A stretch of DNA of 64,000 bases from JANPIX01 sp031425195 (GCA_031425195.1 JANPIX010000017.1:124001-188000); one strand, 5' to 3'; counted from the stretch's first letter, positions 15,648 through 25,577 are shown. Translations and numbers: made by a program. Notes: generated by a model not told the origin, from the letters alone.

Positions 15648-17227
15648 TCCGCGGCCATCCGTTTTGGGTGTTGAGCATTCTTTCCCACCGCATTGCGTGC
15701 ATCGGGGACAAGTTTTCCCAGAACCTCGGCACTTGCGATCACGCCCGGCAGACCCGCACCCGGATGGGTGCCAGCACCCACAAGGTAAAGCCCGGCCATT
15801 TCTTCCGACACATTGTGCGGGCGGAACCAGGCCGATTGCAGGATCCGAGGTTCAATGGAAAAGCCAGATCCATAGGGTGAAAGATACCGGTCGCGAAAGG
15901 TTTCGGGTGTGAAGGTCAGGCTTTCGGTGATATGCGACGACAGGCCGGGAAGCAGCTGTTCCTCAAGGACCTTCAGCACTTTTTGCCGGTAAGGTTCCGC
16001 CTCGGACTGCCAGTCGACCGGGTTCTTGTGCCCAAGATGCGGAACGGGGGACAGGGCGTAAAACGTGTCGCCGCCGGGCGGGGCCACGGACGAATCGGTG
16101 ACGCTGGGCCGATGGACATAAAGGCTCATGTCGTCGGCCAGTTTGCCTTTCAGAAAGATGTCGTTGAGCAAACCCTTGTAGCGCGGGCCGTTCAGGATGG
16201 TGTGATGGCCTGCATCCGGCCACATGTCGCGTGTGCCCGATGTGCCGAAGTACCAGACATAAAGCCCCATCGACCACCGCCGCCGCCGCAGATGGGCCGC
16301 TGTCCACCGCTTTTTGCGGTGATTGCGCAGCAGGGTTTCATAGGTGAACCCGGCATCCGCATTGGACACGATTACATCGGCCGGCAAAACCCAGCCATTC
16401 GTCAGGCGCACGCCCGCCGCGCGGCCCTGTTCCACGACAATCTCGTCCACTTCGGTGTTCAGGCGCAGCGTGCCGCCCTGCCCCTGCACCACCCCTGCCA
16501 TCGCTGCGGCAATCGCGGCAACCCCGCCCATCGCATAGTGAACGCCGAACTGTTTTTCCAGATGACTGACAAGGATATACATCGACGTGACGTGGAACGG
16601 ATCGCCCCCGATGAACAGCGGATGGAATGACAGTGCCATGCGCAACCGTTCGTCCCGCACCCGCGACGCGGCGTGGCCGTAGACCGACTTGTCTGCGCGC
16701 ATCCGCACGAAATTGGGCAACACCTTCAGAAGGTCGGCAAAGCGGTGCATAGACCGGCGGCCCAGATCTTCGAAACCAAAGCTATAACGCGCCTCGCTGT
16801 CTTTGAGGAACTTGTCATAGCCCGGCAGATCGCCCGGCGACAACCGCGCCACTTCGGCGCGCATGTCGGGTGTCGATCCGTTGGCCGAAAAATGTGAACC
16901 ATCGGGCCAGCGGATCTGGTAGAAAGGCTCCACCGGGCGCAGATCAACGTCGTCGTCGAAGTTGCGCCCGCAGACCGCCCACAATTCACGTAATCCCTGC
17001 GGCACGGTCACGATCGTCGGGCCTAGATCAAAGCGATGCCCGCCCTGCGTGATCGACGTCCCGCGCCCGCCCGGCATGTCAAGCCGGTCAATCACCGTCA
17101 CGCGGTAGCCTTTGGCCCCAAGCCGCATGGCGGCGGCAAGGCCACCGATGCCGGCCCCGATGACAATGGCATGGTTTCCGGTTTCGGAAACGGCAGGGCG
17201 AAGCGGGACAGGGTGCGTTGTAACCAT
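15644..17227 (-). CDS. crtI: Phytoene desaturase
   Basis: 527 residues, FAD-dependent. In spheroidene-type pathways it makes three desaturations from phytoene to neurosporene; that three-step stop is inferred from the crtA/C/D/F set, not from sequence. The N-terminal FAD fold reads AIVIGAGIGGLAAAMRLGAKG with DRLDMPGGRGTS, and the C-terminal motif GLYLVGAGTHPGAGLPGV is complete. Its promoter region is shared with crtA and holds two PpsR palindromes. It is cotranscribed with crtB and tspO. Confidence 0.96.
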   Translation of the reverse strand: MVTTHPVPLRPAVSETGNHAIVIGAGIGGLAAAMRLGAKGYRVTVIDRLDMPGGRGTSITQGGHRFDLGPTIVTVPQGLRELWAVCGRNFDDDVDLRPVEPFYQIRWPDGSHFSANGSTPDMRAEVARLSPGDLPGYDKFLKDSEARYSFGFEDLGRRSMHRFADLLKVLPNFVRMRADKSVYGHAASRVRDERLRMALSFHPLFIGGDPFHVTSMYILVSHLEKQFGVHYAMGGVAAIAAAMAGVVQGQGGTLRLNTEVDEIVVEQGRAAGVRLTNGWVLPADVIVSNADAGFTYETLLRNHRKKRWTAAHLRRRRWSMGLYVWYFGTSGTRDMWPDAGHHTILNGPRYKGLLNDIFLKGKLADDMSLYVHRPSVTDSSVAPPGGDTFYALSPVPHLGHKNPVDWQSEAEPYRQKVLKVLEEQLLPGLSSHITESLTFTPETFRDRYLSPYGSGFSIEPRILQSAWFRPHNVSEEMAGLYLVGAGTHPGAGLPGVIASAEVLGKLVPDARNAVGKNAQHPKRMAAE

Positions 17228-17242
17228 CCTGACAGGTTATAC

Positions 17243-17324
17243 TGTCTAGTCAGATTTACAACATCTGTCTGAACATCGGGTTTTACTTTGCAGTCTGCGC
17301 AAAAGATGTAAGATAAACCTGACA
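17243..17324. promoter_or_regulatory. Two separated PpsR/CrtJ sites between crtI and crtA
   Basis: TGTCTAGTCAGATTTACA at 17243-17260 (crtI side) and TGTAAGATAAACCTGACA at 17307-17324 (crtA side) both fit TGT-N12-ACA and are 46 bp apart. One lies near each divergent gene, suggesting looping or independent binding, unlike the close pair at bchC. Confidence 0.86.
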
Positions 17325-17344
17325 CATTCCAAAGGAGTTGCTGT

Positions 17345-18079
17345 TTGCAGACTGTCACACTTAGCCTGTTCCGGTTTGCCCCGGGACTGCCGCGCCTTTG
17401 GGTGCTGGGGCAGATGGCGCTCGCGCGAATCGCCTTTGCGCGTCTGCCCGGTGTACGGTTCTGGAAACTGTGCGGATCGGGCACGGGTGAAGGGTTCACG
17501 CCGCGGCCTAACCTTGGCGTCTGGGCCATACTGGCCGTTTGGGATGACGAAGGCGTGGCCCGCACTTCTGTTGCACAAGCGGGGGTTTATCGCCGCTGGT
17601 CCGGTCGTGCGACGGAAACGATGACCTTGTTCATGCGGCCTGCATCGGTACGGGGGCACTGGGCGGGCAAGACGCCGTTTCAGGCGCAGGACCACGATGC
17701 GCCGCCGGGCCGTCTTGCCGCCCTGACCCGCGCGTCGGTCAGGCCGGGAAAGCTGTGGAAATTCTGGGGGCGGGTGCCTGATATTTCGGCGGTCATTGGC
17801 GACGACCCCAACGTTCTGTTCAAGATCGGCATCGGCGAGGTGCCCATGTTGCATCAGGTGACATTTTCGGTCTGGCCGGATGCTGCGGCCATGGCCCATT
17901 TCGCGCGGGGCGACGGGCCGCATGGCCGCGCGATCAAAGCCGTGCGCGACGAAGGCTGGTTCCGCGAAGAGCTTTATGCCCGCTTTCATATTCTGGGCTC
18001 TAGTGGTCTATGGAACGGGCGCGACCCGCTGACCCCTGCCGCCGCGACACCGCCTGCAACGACCAAGGATGCTGCATGA
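17345..18079 (+). CDS. crtA: Spheroidene monooxygenase
   Basis: 244 residues with a TTG start at 17345, supported by an AAGGAG site 7 bp upstream and the family opening (M)QTVTLSLFRFAPGLPRLW. Oxygen-dependent enzyme that converts spheroidene to the ketocarotenoid spheroidenone, the main aerobic carotenoid of this group. Conserved segments are RFWKLCGSGTGEGFTPRPN, KTPFQ and EELYARFHILGSSGLW. It is divergent from crtI and translationally coupled to bchI by ATGA. Confidence 0.94.
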   Translation: MQTVTLSLFRFAPGLPRLWVLGQMALARIAFARLPGVRFWKLCGSGTGEGFTPRPNLGVWAILAVWDDEGVARTSVAQAGVYRRWSGRATETMTLFMRPASVRGHWAGKTPFQAQDHDAPPGRLAALTRASVRPGKLWKFWGRVPDISAVIGDDPNVLFKIGIGEVPMLHQVTFSVWPDAAAMAHFARGDGPHGRAIKAVRDEGWFREELYARFHILGSSGLWNGRDPLTPAAATPPATTKDAA

Positions 18080-19083
18080 AAGACCCCTTCCCGTTTTCTG
18101 CCATCGTCGGGCAGGAAGAAATGAAACTGGCGATGATTCTGACGGCGATTGATCCGGGAATTGGTGGCGTTCTTGTGTTTGGCGACCGGGGGACGGGTAA
18201 ATCCACGGCGGTGCGGGCCTTGGCCGCCCTGCTGCCACCCATCCGCGCCGTGGAAGGGTGCCCGGTGAACAGTGCCACTTTGGCGGATGTGCCGGTCTGG
18301 GTGCAGGGCGCCGGTCAGAAGATCGTCACCCGCCCCACCCCGGTGATCGACCTGCCGCTGGGCGTCACCGAAGACCGCGTCGTCGGCGCGCTTGATATCG
18401 AACGTGCGCTGACGCGCGGCGAAAAGGCGTTCGAGCCGGGTCTGCTTGCCCGCGCAAACCGGGGTTATCTTTACATCGACGAGGTCAACCTGCTGGAGGA
18501 TCACATCGTTGATCTGCTGCTCGACGTGGCCCAGTCAGGGGAAAACGTGGTGGAACGCGAGGGGCTGAGCATCCGGCACCCGGCGCGCTTTGTGCTTGTC
18601 GGGTCGGGCAATCCTGAAGAGGGCGAGTTGCGCCCGCAACTGCTCGACCGGTTTGGTCTTTCCGTCGAAGTCACAAGCCCGCGTGATGTGGCCACACGGG
18701 TGGAGGTGATCCGCCGGCGCGATGCCTATGAAAACCGTCCCGAGGGTTTCATGAAAACATGGAAGGCCAAGGACGCCACCCTGCGCCGCAAGATCCTTGC
18801 CGCGCGGGCGGCGTTGCCGGGTCTGACCACACCCGACGCGGTTCTGGAGGATTGCGCGGGCCTGTGTATCGCCCTTGGGTCCGACGGACTGCGCGGCGAA
18901 CTGACCTTGCTGCGCACGGCCCGGGCGCTTGCCGCCTATCAAGGTGAAACGGTAGTGACCCGGCAGCATCTGCGCTCGGCGGCCCCTTCGGCACTGCGCC
19001 ACCGTCTGCGGCGCGATCCCCTGGATGAGGCGGGCACAGGTGCACGTGTGGCGCGGATTCTGGCCGAAGCACTGCCGGCATGA
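18076..19083 (+). CDS. bchI: Magnesium chelatase ATPase subunit I
   Basis: 335 residues, AAA+ ATPase. With BchD and BchH it inserts Mg2+ into protoporphyrin IX, the branch point to bacteriochlorophyll. Walker A is FGDRGTGKSTAVRAL (about 36-50), Walker B GYLYIDEVNLLEDHIVDLLLD, and the sensor region is VGSGNPEEGELRPQLLDRFGL. The start MKDPFPFSAIVGQ at 18076 overlaps the crtA stop (ATGA). A longer upstream frame lies inside crtA. The stop overlaps bchD by 4 bp. Confidence 0.97.
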   Translation: MKDPFPFSAIVGQEEMKLAMILTAIDPGIGGVLVFGDRGTGKSTAVRALAALLPPIRAVEGCPVNSATLADVPVWVQGAGQKIVTRPTPVIDLPLGVTEDRVVGALDIERALTRGEKAFEPGLLARANRGYLYIDEVNLLEDHIVDLLLDVAQSGENVVEREGLSIRHPARFVLVGSGNPEEGELRPQLLDRFGLSVEVTSPRDVATRVEVIRRRDAYENRPEGFMKTWKAKDATLRRKILAARAALPGLTTPDAVLEDCAGLCIALGSDGLRGELTLLRTARALAAYQGETVVTRQHLRSAAPSALRHRLRRDPLDEAGTGARVARILAEALPA

Positions 19084-20789
19084 TGCAAGAATCGCTACAG
19101 GATTCAATGCCCCAACCCTATGCCCGCGCGCGCGCCGCGCTTGCGGTTCTGGCGGTGGACCCCGAAGGTGTGGGCGGATTGTGGTTGCGCGCCCGGCCAA
19201 GCCCGCAGCGTGATCAGGTGACGGGGGCGGTTGCTGCACTTGTTCTCCTGCCATTGACACGGCTTGCCCCGAATGTGGGGGACGAGACGCTGTTCGGTGG
19301 AACCGATCTTGCGGCCAGTCTTGTCGCGGGGCGCGCCGTTCTGACGCGCGGGCTGTTTGCCACGCCGCGCGCCATCGTCCTTGCCATGGCCGAACGATGC
19401 CCCGTCGCACTTGCCGTGCGGTTAGGCCAGTGGCTCGACCGGGGAACAGGTTGTCTGATCGCGCTGGATGAAGGGGCCGAACCGGACGAAGCCCTGCCCC
19501 CAGCCCTGATCGACAGGTTGGGCCTGTTTCTGGATCTTGACGGAATTTCGGCGCATCTGCCGCTTGATGTGGCGGACCCCACGCTGCTGGCCGATGCGCG
19601 TGGCCGGTTGCCGTTTGTGACTGTGCCCGATGAGGCGATTGAACTGCTGACGGCAACAGCCGCTAGCGTGGGCATCGGGTCGCTGCGTGCACCGTTGCAG
19701 GCGCTGGCAGCGGCACGCGCCCATGCGGCCCTACGGGGTGCGGCGGCGGTCGGGGATGAAGACCTGCGGTTGGCTGTGGAACTGACCTATGCACACCGCG
19801 CGCTGCCCCAGTCGGACAGGGCCGACGAACCACCAGAGGCAGAGCCGCCCCCGCCAGACGACAGGCCGGATGATGGCGATGATACGAACAGCGCGGATCC
19901 CGACACGATGACCTTGCCCGAAGACATGCTGCTGGATGCCGTGCGCGCCGCCTTGCCGGCAGACCTGCTCGCCCGGCTTGCTGCAGGGCGCGCGGCGCGG
20001 GCCGCCGTGGGCACGTCCGGGTCGGGCGGGGCCAAGAAGGGCAATCGCCGGGGCCGTCCCTTGGGATCGCGGCCCGGCCGCCCCGACGGGCAGTCGCGGA
20101 TCGACCCGATTGCGACGCTACGCGCTGCGGCACCCTGGCAGGCCGTACGCCGTGCCCTGCAACCGGGTGCGACGGGGCTTTTGATCCGGCCCGACGATTT
20201 TCGCCTGCGCAGGTTTCAGGAACTGTCGGACCGGGTTCTGATCTTTGCCGTCGACGCCTCAGGTTCGGCGGCGATGGCGCGATTGGCCGAGGCGAAGGGT
20301 GCTGTCGAGTTGTTGCTGGCGCAGGCCTATGCGCGGCGCGATCATGTGGCGCTGGTGGCCTTTCGCGGGACGGCGGCGGAATTGCTTCTGGCGCCGACAC
20401 GGTCACTTGTGCAGACCAAACGGCGTCTTGCGGGCCTGCCCGGCGGGGGTGGCACGCCGCTTGCAGCCGGGTTGCAGATGGCGATCGAAGTGGCGCGCCT
20501 GTCGCGGGGGCGCGGCATGACACCAACCGTGGCCCTTCTGACTGATGGCCGCGCCAACATTGATCTGAACGGTTTGGCCAACCGACCGAAGGCCACTGAG
20601 GATGCGGCGCGCATGGCGCGGATGCTGGCGGCCACGGGCACGCCTGCAATCGTGCTGGATACGGCAATGCGCCCGCAACCGGCGCTGCAAACCCTGGCGC
20701 GCCAGATGGGGGCCGCCTATCTTGCGCTGCCACGCGCCGATGCCAGACGGTTGTCGCAGGCGCTGTCCGGCGCGCTGGAGGCGGCATGA
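19080..20789 (+). CDS. bchD: Magnesium chelatase subunit D
   Basis: 569 residues. Platform subunit of Mg chelatase: an N-terminal degenerate AAA+ domain without intact Walker motifs, a central acidic/Pro-rich linker (PPEAEPPPPDDRPDDGDD, about 245-265), then a basic segment and a C-terminal von Willebrand A domain with the MIDAS motif FAVDASGSAAMARL and VALLTDGRANI. The start ATG overlaps the bchI stop by 4 bp, and the stop overlaps bchO. Confidence 0.96.
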   Translation: MMQESLQDSMPQPYARARAALAVLAVDPEGVGGLWLRARPSPQRDQVTGAVAALVLLPLTRLAPNVGDETLFGGTDLAASLVAGRAVLTRGLFATPRAIVLAMAERCPVALAVRLGQWLDRGTGCLIALDEGAEPDEALPPALIDRLGLFLDLDGISAHLPLDVADPTLLADARGRLPFVTVPDEAIELLTATAASVGIGSLRAPLQALAAARAHAALRGAAAVGDEDLRLAVELTYAHRALPQSDRADEPPEAEPPPPDDRPDDGDDTNSADPDTMTLPEDMLLDAVRAALPADLLARLAAGRAARAAVGTSGSGGAKKGNRRGRPLGSRPGRPDGQSRIDPIATLRAAAPWQAVRRALQPGATGLLIRPDDFRLRRFQELSDRVLIFAVDASGSAAMARLAEAKGAVELLLAQAYARRDHVALVAFRGTAAELLLAPTRSLVQTKRRLAGLPGGGGTPLAAGLQMAIEVARLSRGRGMTPTVALLTDGRANIDLNGLANRPKATEDAARMARMLAATGTPAIVLDTAMRPQPALQTLARQMGAAYLALPRADARRLSQALSGALEAA

Positions 20790-21640
20790 ACCTTCCAACC
20801 GACATTCCGGCCACCTGGCCCCATCGCAGCGCCGGGTCGATCATCGAAAGCGCGCCACACCGCTGGCATGTGCAGGTCATGGGGCAAGGCCCGGACCTTT
20901 TGCTGTTGCATGGCGCAGGGGCATCGGCGCACAGTTTTCAGGGCCTTATGCCGCTTTTGGCGCAGGATTACCGGGTTATCGTTCCGGATTTGCCCGGGCA
21001 CGGATGGACGCGCATGGGCAGGCGCGGGCGATCAGGGCTGGACGCGATGGCGCAGGATCTGGCACTCCTTTGCGAACGGCAGGGCTGGCATCCGGCGGGC
21101 ATCATCGGTCATTCGGCAGGTGCGGCGATTGCGCTGCGCATGGCACAAGACCGCCCTGTGCCTGTGATTGGCATCAACGCGGCGCTGGGGGCATTTGACG
21201 GCGTGGCGGGCTGGCTGTTCCCCATACTTGCCAAATCACTGACCTATGCGCCGTTCCTGCCACAGATATTCGCTCGGCTGTCCGGGACGACGGCGCGTGT
21301 AAGCTCGCTCCTCGCGTCCACAGGCTCGCCCCTCGACCCGGCGGGGGTGGAGATGTACCGCACATTGGTGGCGCGGCCTGATCATGTGACGGGTGCGCTG
21401 AACATGATGGCAGACTGGCGGCTGGATGGGCTGCTGGCGGGGCTTGGGACCATCCCCTCGCCCGTGTTGCTGATCACGTCCGACCTTGATCGCGCCGTGC
21501 CGCCCGCGGTTTCACAAGGGGCGGCGGCGCATATGCCTGGGGCAAGCCTTCACAACATTGCGGGTTATGGCCATCTTGTGCATGAAGAAGCGCCGGAACT
21601 TGTGGCAGAACTGGTGCGACCTTTTCTGCAGGCAGGCTGA
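20786..21640 (+). CDS. bchO: BchO, alpha/beta hydrolase of the Mg-chelatase operon
   Basis: 284 residues, alpha/beta-hydrolase fold: oxyanion region LLLHGAGASAHSF, nucleophile elbow GHSAGAAIAL, and a C-terminal His in GYGHLVHEE. It is regularly found after bchID in purple bacteria. Its exact reaction is not established; a helper role around Mg-chelatase or metal/pigment handling is assumed from linkage. It overlaps bchD by 4 bp and meets idi stop to stop with a 12-bp gap. Confidence 0.92.
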   Translation: MNLPTDIPATWPHRSAGSIIESAPHRWHVQVMGQGPDLLLLHGAGASAHSFQGLMPLLAQDYRVIVPDLPGHGWTRMGRRGRSGLDAMAQDLALLCERQGWHPAGIIGHSAGAAIALRMAQDRPVPVIGINAALGAFDGVAGWLFPILAKSLTYAPFLPQIFARLSGTTARVSSLLASTGSPLDPAGVEMYRTLVARPDHVTGALNMMADWRLDGLLAGLGTIPSPVLLITSDLDRAVPPAVSQGAAAHMPGASLHNIAGYGHLVHEEAPELVAELVRPFLQAG

Positions 21641-21652
21641 CGGGTTCGGCAG

Positions 21653-22201
21653 TCAGACGGCGAGCCGGACACCTGATGCGCCAAAGATCAGATCCATGTG
21701 GTCGGCCAGATAGATCCGCAGCCAGGGGGTAAAGCGTTCCGGCCAACGCCGCGTTTCAGCGGCGAGATCATCAAGATCGACCCACCGCGTTGCGGCAACT
21801 TCGGCCGGGTCAGGGGCAACGTGCAGTGCGACGTCAGCCTGTGACAGGAACACGTCGACGACTTCATGTTCGGTCAGCCCGCCGCCCACATCGGCGCGGT
21901 ATTCGACCTGCCCTGCCGCCTTCACGGACAGGCCGGCGATCCCCAATTCCTCGCGCAGGCGGCGTTTGGCACAGGCGGCGGCATCTTCGCCCCACATCGG
22001 ATGCGTGCAGCAGGTGTTCGCCCAAAGCCCCGGCGTGTGATACTTGCCAAGCGCGCGCTGCTGGATCAGCACTTGCCGCCCGGCCATGACGAACACCGAC
22101 ACCGCCATGTGGCGCAGACCGCGCCTATGGACATCAAGTTTGTCCATCGGTTGCAGCACGCCGTGTTCCCAGGCCGGAATCGGTGCAGTCGTCAGGTCCA
22201 T
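21653..22201 (-). CDS. idi: Isopentenyl-diphosphate delta-isomerase (type I)
   Basis: 182 residues, Nudix-fold. Interconverts IPP and DMAPP, supplying prenyl units for carotenoids and phytyl tails. Active-site Cys in NTCCTHPMWGE, the Nudix-like CAKRRLREELGI and Glu in TEHEVVDVF are all present. The start MDLTTAPIPAW at 22201 overlaps the bchP stop by 10 bp; longer in-frame starts reach far into bchP. Same position as the small orf/idi gene of Rhodobacter clusters. Confidence 0.94.
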   Translation of the reverse strand: MDLTTAPIPAWEHGVLQPMDKLDVHRRGLRHMAVSVFVMAGRQVLIQQRALGKYHTPGLWANTCCTHPMWGEDAAACAKRRLREELGIAGLSVKAAGQVEYRADVGGGLTEHEVVDVFLSQADVALHVAPDPAEVAATRWVDLDDLAAETRRWPERFTPWLRIYLADHMDLIFGASGVRLAV

Positions 22202-23379
22202 GCGGGTTTGACCCATCCCAAAAGGTGCATCACGTTCTTGAAGCCAATCTTCAGATGGGCCAAAGGCCGCGCCGATACCAGCTTTTTGTTCATGTAAGCC
22301 TCGAACGTCAGCTTTTGAACATCGACGTCGTGACACAGACTGACAAAGCGTTCGCGCCGGTCGTCGGATTTGTAATAGGCATCCTGCATGGTGCGCAGGA
22401 CGCGGAACACCATGCCATGTTCCTTCATGAACATCTTGCGCGCGATGGCCAGATCCTTGGCGCGCCCACTGGCAAGACAGGCCTGCGCCGCCGTAGCGGC
22501 CACGCGGCCGCCCGCCATGGCGTAATAGATGCCTTCACCCGACGACGGTGCCACCACACCGGCCGCATCGCCCGCCAGCACCACATCGCGCCCGTTGTCC
22601 CACCTGTCCATCGGGCGCAGCGGGATCGGCGCACCTTCGCGGCGGATGGTCTTGCAGCCGGTCAAGCCTGCGGATGCCCGCAGATCGGCCGTTGCCTGCT
22701 TCAGATCGATGCCATCGACACCGGTGCCCATCCCGACGCTGGCCTGCGCACCGTGCGGAAAGATCCAGCCGTAGAAATCGGGGCTGATCTTGCCGTCATA
22801 AATGACGTCACAGCGTTTGGGGTCATAGGTCGCGGACGCGGCGGGGGCATCGATGATCTCGTGGTAGGCGATCACATAGGGAATCTTGTCGCCGCCCGGC
22901 ACTTCGGCCTTGGCGACGTTCGATCTGGCCCCGTCGGCCCCGATCACCAGTTTGGTCGCCGTGCGCCGCACCTCGCCCGAATCCTTGTCGCGCCAGACGA
23001 CATGGGTGCCGTCCGCATCGCGTTCAATCCGAAGGAATGTCCCGGTCAGACGTTCGGCCCCGGCCCCCTTGGCGCGCAGGCGCAGGAATTCATCGAAATG
23101 TTCCCGGTCCACCATGCCGACAAAGCCGTTTTCGATGTGAATATCGACGGCCCGGCCAGTGGGCGAAATCATTCGGGCGACGTCGACCTTGGCCACGATC
23201 TGACTGGCCGGGATGTTGAAATCCGCAATGGCACGCGGCGGGATCGCACCGCCGCAGGGTTTGATGCGGCCATCACGGTCAAGCATCGCAACCTTGTGTC
23301 CGGCGCGTGCCAGATCCTCGGCGGCCGTCGCGCCCGAAGGCCCGCCACCCACGACAAATACATCATACCCGTCTGTCAT
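22192..23379 (-). CDS. bchP: Geranylgeranyl reductase (bacteriochlorophyll tail)
   Basis: 395 residues, FAD/NAD(P)H-dependent. Reduces three double bonds of the geranylgeranyl tail to phytyl on bacteriochlorophyll a. The N-terminal fold reads DVFVVGGGPSGATAAEDLARAG, with KPCGGAIPP and the second FAD motif VVLAGDAAGVVAPSSGEGIYYAM near residue 275. It lies 3 bp after orf428 and overlaps idi, forming bchG-orf428-bchP-idi. Confidence 0.96.
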   Translation of the reverse strand: MTDGYDVFVVGGGPSGATAAEDLARAGHKVAMLDRDGRIKPCGGAIPPRAIADFNIPASQIVAKVDVARMISPTGRAVDIHIENGFVGMVDREHFDEFLRLRAKGAGAERLTGTFLRIERDADGTHVVWRDKDSGEVRRTATKLVIGADGARSNVAKAEVPGGDKIPYVIAYHEIIDAPAASATYDPKRCDVIYDGKISPDFYGWIFPHGAQASVGMGTGVDGIDLKQATADLRASAGLTGCKTIRREGAPIPLRPMDRWDNGRDVVLAGDAAGVVAPSSGEGIYYAMAGGRVAATAAQACLASGRAKDLAIARKMFMKEHGMVFRVLRTMQDAYYKSDDRRERFVSLCHDVDVQKLTFEAYMNKKLVSARPLAHLKIGFKNVMHLLGWVKPAWT

Positions 23380-23382
23380 CGC

Positions 23383-24672
23383 CTATTCCCCTGGAACAAG
23401 TTGCACTTCGGACGGGGCAGGATCGCCCTGTCGCATGATTTTCATGGCCATGAAGGCCGCCGCCACAAACAGCCCTGCTTCGGCCAGAAAGACCGTCCCG
23501 AACGCGGCTTCGGTGCCGGTGAACAGACGCAGCACGTCAACGGCCGCAGCGCCGATCAACCCGCCGAACCCGGCGGCAAGCGCCTGTGAAGCGCCCCACA
23601 AACCCATCCGCGTGCCGGTGCGCCCTGTGCGGCCCTGCCCCGCCATCGCCATCATGGAGCCGATGGCCGCCACCGCGAACATTCCGTTGAAAAAGCCGAG
23701 CGTGACGACGACCGGCGTCAGAAACCCCTGTCCGAGTTCGCCAAGCCCCGCAAGCGCGACGAGCGCCGCCGCAGAGCCAACGCATCCCGCCATCACCCAG
23801 CTGCGCAGCGACCCGATCTTGAGCCCGGTCGCGGCAATGCCGACCAGCAGCATGCCAAAGAACACGCCGCCATTCTGCAGACCCGAAAGCGTTGTCGTGG
23901 CCCCCGGCGTCAGGCCGAAGACCAGCCCGGCATAGGGTTCAAGGATCAGTTCCTGCATGAAATAGGCTGTCATCGACAGGGCGATGAATAAGGTGAACAC
24001 CCGCGCGGCAGGCTCGGCCCAGACTTCGGCCAGACCTTCGCGGAAGGGCATGGCATCCATGCTGACGGTGTCTTGCGGGGCGCATCCCGCCTCCACCCGC
24101 CAGGTTGCAAGGAAGGTCACGACAAAGGCTGTCGCGCAAACGGCGGCCACGACGGTCATGAGCCGCTGCGCGGAGTAAGGGTCCAGAAACTGGCCGATGC
24201 CGCCTGCAGTGGCCGCGATGCCAAAAATCATCATCAGCCAGGTGATCGTCGCGGCAGCGGCCCGGCGGCGCGGGTGCGTTGCCGATGCCAACAGCGCCAG
24301 CAGCGACGTTCCCGATGCACCAACGCCCACGCCGATCAGGGCGTAGGCCAGAACCGAAAGGGCGACGCCTGCCACCCAGTTGTGGCCCAGCACGACAATC
24401 GACAGGGCAGCACCCAAGGCACCCAAGGCCAGAAGTCCCATTCCACCCACGATCCAACGGGTGCGGGCACCGCCCTGATCGCTGCGGTAGCCCCAGTTGG
24501 GCCGCGTGATCTGTATGCCGTAATGCAGCGCCACCAGCGCGCCGGGCAGAACCGCGGGCAGCGCCAGTTCCACAACCATCAACCTGTTGAGCGTTGACGT
24601 CGTCAGGACCACAATCGCGCCAAGCGACATCTGCACAAGGCCCAGACGGACAATCCCGAACCAGTTCAGCAT
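23383..24672 (-). CDS. ORF428-type MFS/PucC-family membrane protein
   Basis: 429 residues, about 12 membrane helices, member of the BCD/PucC/LhaA major-facilitator family. The length and place between bchG and bchP match Rhodobacter ORF428. Members of the family assist pigment delivery to light-harvesting complexes; the specific cargo of ORF428 is unknown. The start MLNWFGIVRLGLVQMSLG at 24672 shares one base with the bchG stop (TGATG); longer frames lie inside bchG. Conserved motifs include QITRPNWGYRSDQGG and LEPYAGLVFGLTPGATT. Confidence 0.92.
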   Translation of the reverse strand: MLNWFGIVRLGLVQMSLGAIVVLTTSTLNRLMVVELALPAVLPGALVALHYGIQITRPNWGYRSDQGGARTRWIVGGMGLLALGALGAALSIVVLGHNWVAGVALSVLAYALIGVGVGASGTSLLALLASATHPRRRAAAATITWLMMIFGIAATAGGIGQFLDPYSAQRLMTVVAAVCATAFVVTFLATWRVEAGCAPQDTVSMDAMPFREGLAEVWAEPAARVFTLFIALSMTAYFMQELILEPYAGLVFGLTPGATTTLSGLQNGGVFFGMLLVGIAATGLKIGSLRSWVMAGCVGSAAALVALAGLGELGQGFLTPVVVTLGFFNGMFAVAAIGSMMAMAGQGRTGRTGTRMGLWGASQALAAGFGGLIGAAAVDVLRLFTGTEAAFGTVFLAEAGLFVAAAFMAMKIMRQGDPAPSEVQLVPGE

Positions 24673-25577
24673 CACATTCCCCCCAATCCGCGGAGCGCAA
24701 AGGCCGTGATCATCATGCCCGTGACATACATCAGCACACCGGTGCCGTTGTACCAGGGCGCCTTGGCCTTGGGGTCGCGCAGCATGACGCGCATCGCGGC
24801 CATCTGTCCAAACAACAGCACGGTGACCGCCAATGCATGCCATGGCTGGCTCCAGATCAGCAAAAGCGTGATCACCAGAACCTGCGACAGACCCATGACG
24901 GTGCAGGCGATGCGCGCGGCAACGTCCGGGCCCAGCGTGACGGGAAGGGAATTGACGCCGTGCAGCCTGTCCCCCTCCAAGGCCTTGAAATCGTTCAGAG
25001 TCATGATGCCATGCGCACCAAAGGCATAAAGCCCTGCCATGATGATGACCTCTACCCCCGGCGCGCCAGCGGCGATAACGGCGGCCCCGGTGAACCATGG
25101 CAAACCTTCATAGCACAGGCCCACAAGCCCCGGTCCCCACCAGCCAGACCGTTTCAAACGGACAGGTTCGGCAGAATAGGCCCAGGCGGCCAGCACCGCC
25201 ACCACCGTGGCGCCAAAGCCCCATGGCCCAAGTATCCAACCCAGACCCAGCGCCAGCACTGACATCGCCAGCGCGACCCACAACCCCCATCGGCCCGGAA
25301 TCCGTCCCGACGGAATGGGCCGGTGCGGTTCGTTCACGGCATCGACATGCCTGTCACACCAGTCATTTGCGGCCTGGCTCATGCCGCAGGTCACTGGCCC
25401 GGCGAGAAGGATACCCAGAGCGATCAGCGGTGCGTTGTCGATGATCGGCCCGCCGGACGACACCACACCGCAACCAAAGGCCCACATCGGTGGAAACCAG
25501 GTGATTGGCTTGATGAGTTCCAGCAGCGCGCGAGGCTGCGGATAGGAGGGCGGGTCTATGATGTCATTCAGGCTCAT
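24672..25577 (-). CDS. bchG: Bacteriochlorophyll synthase (geranylgeranyl transferase)
   Basis: 301 residues, UbiA-family polyprenyltransferase with about nine membrane helices. Esterifies bacteriochlorophyllide a with geranylgeranyl diphosphate. The Mg/diphosphate motif reads NDWCDRHVDAVNEPHRPIPSG (about 71-91), and the second motif is LNDFKALEGDRLHGVNSLP. Two PpsR palindromes lie immediately upstream. In R. capsulatus bchE and bchJ precede bchG; here ppsR is directly upstream instead. Confidence 0.96.
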   Translation of the reverse strand: MSLNDIIDPPSYPQPRALLELIKPITWFPPMWAFGCGVVSSGGPIIDNAPLIALGILLAGPVTCGMSQAANDWCDRHVDAVNEPHRPIPSGRIPGRWGLWVALAMSVLALGLGWILGPWGFGATVVAVLAAWAYSAEPVRLKRSGWWGPGLVGLCYEGLPWFTGAAVIAAGAPGVEVIIMAGLYAFGAHGIMTLNDFKALEGDRLHGVNSLPVTLGPDVAARIACTVMGLSQVLVITLLLIWSQPWHALAVTVLLFGQMAAMRVMLRDPKAKAPWYNGTGVLMYVTGMMITAFALRGLGGM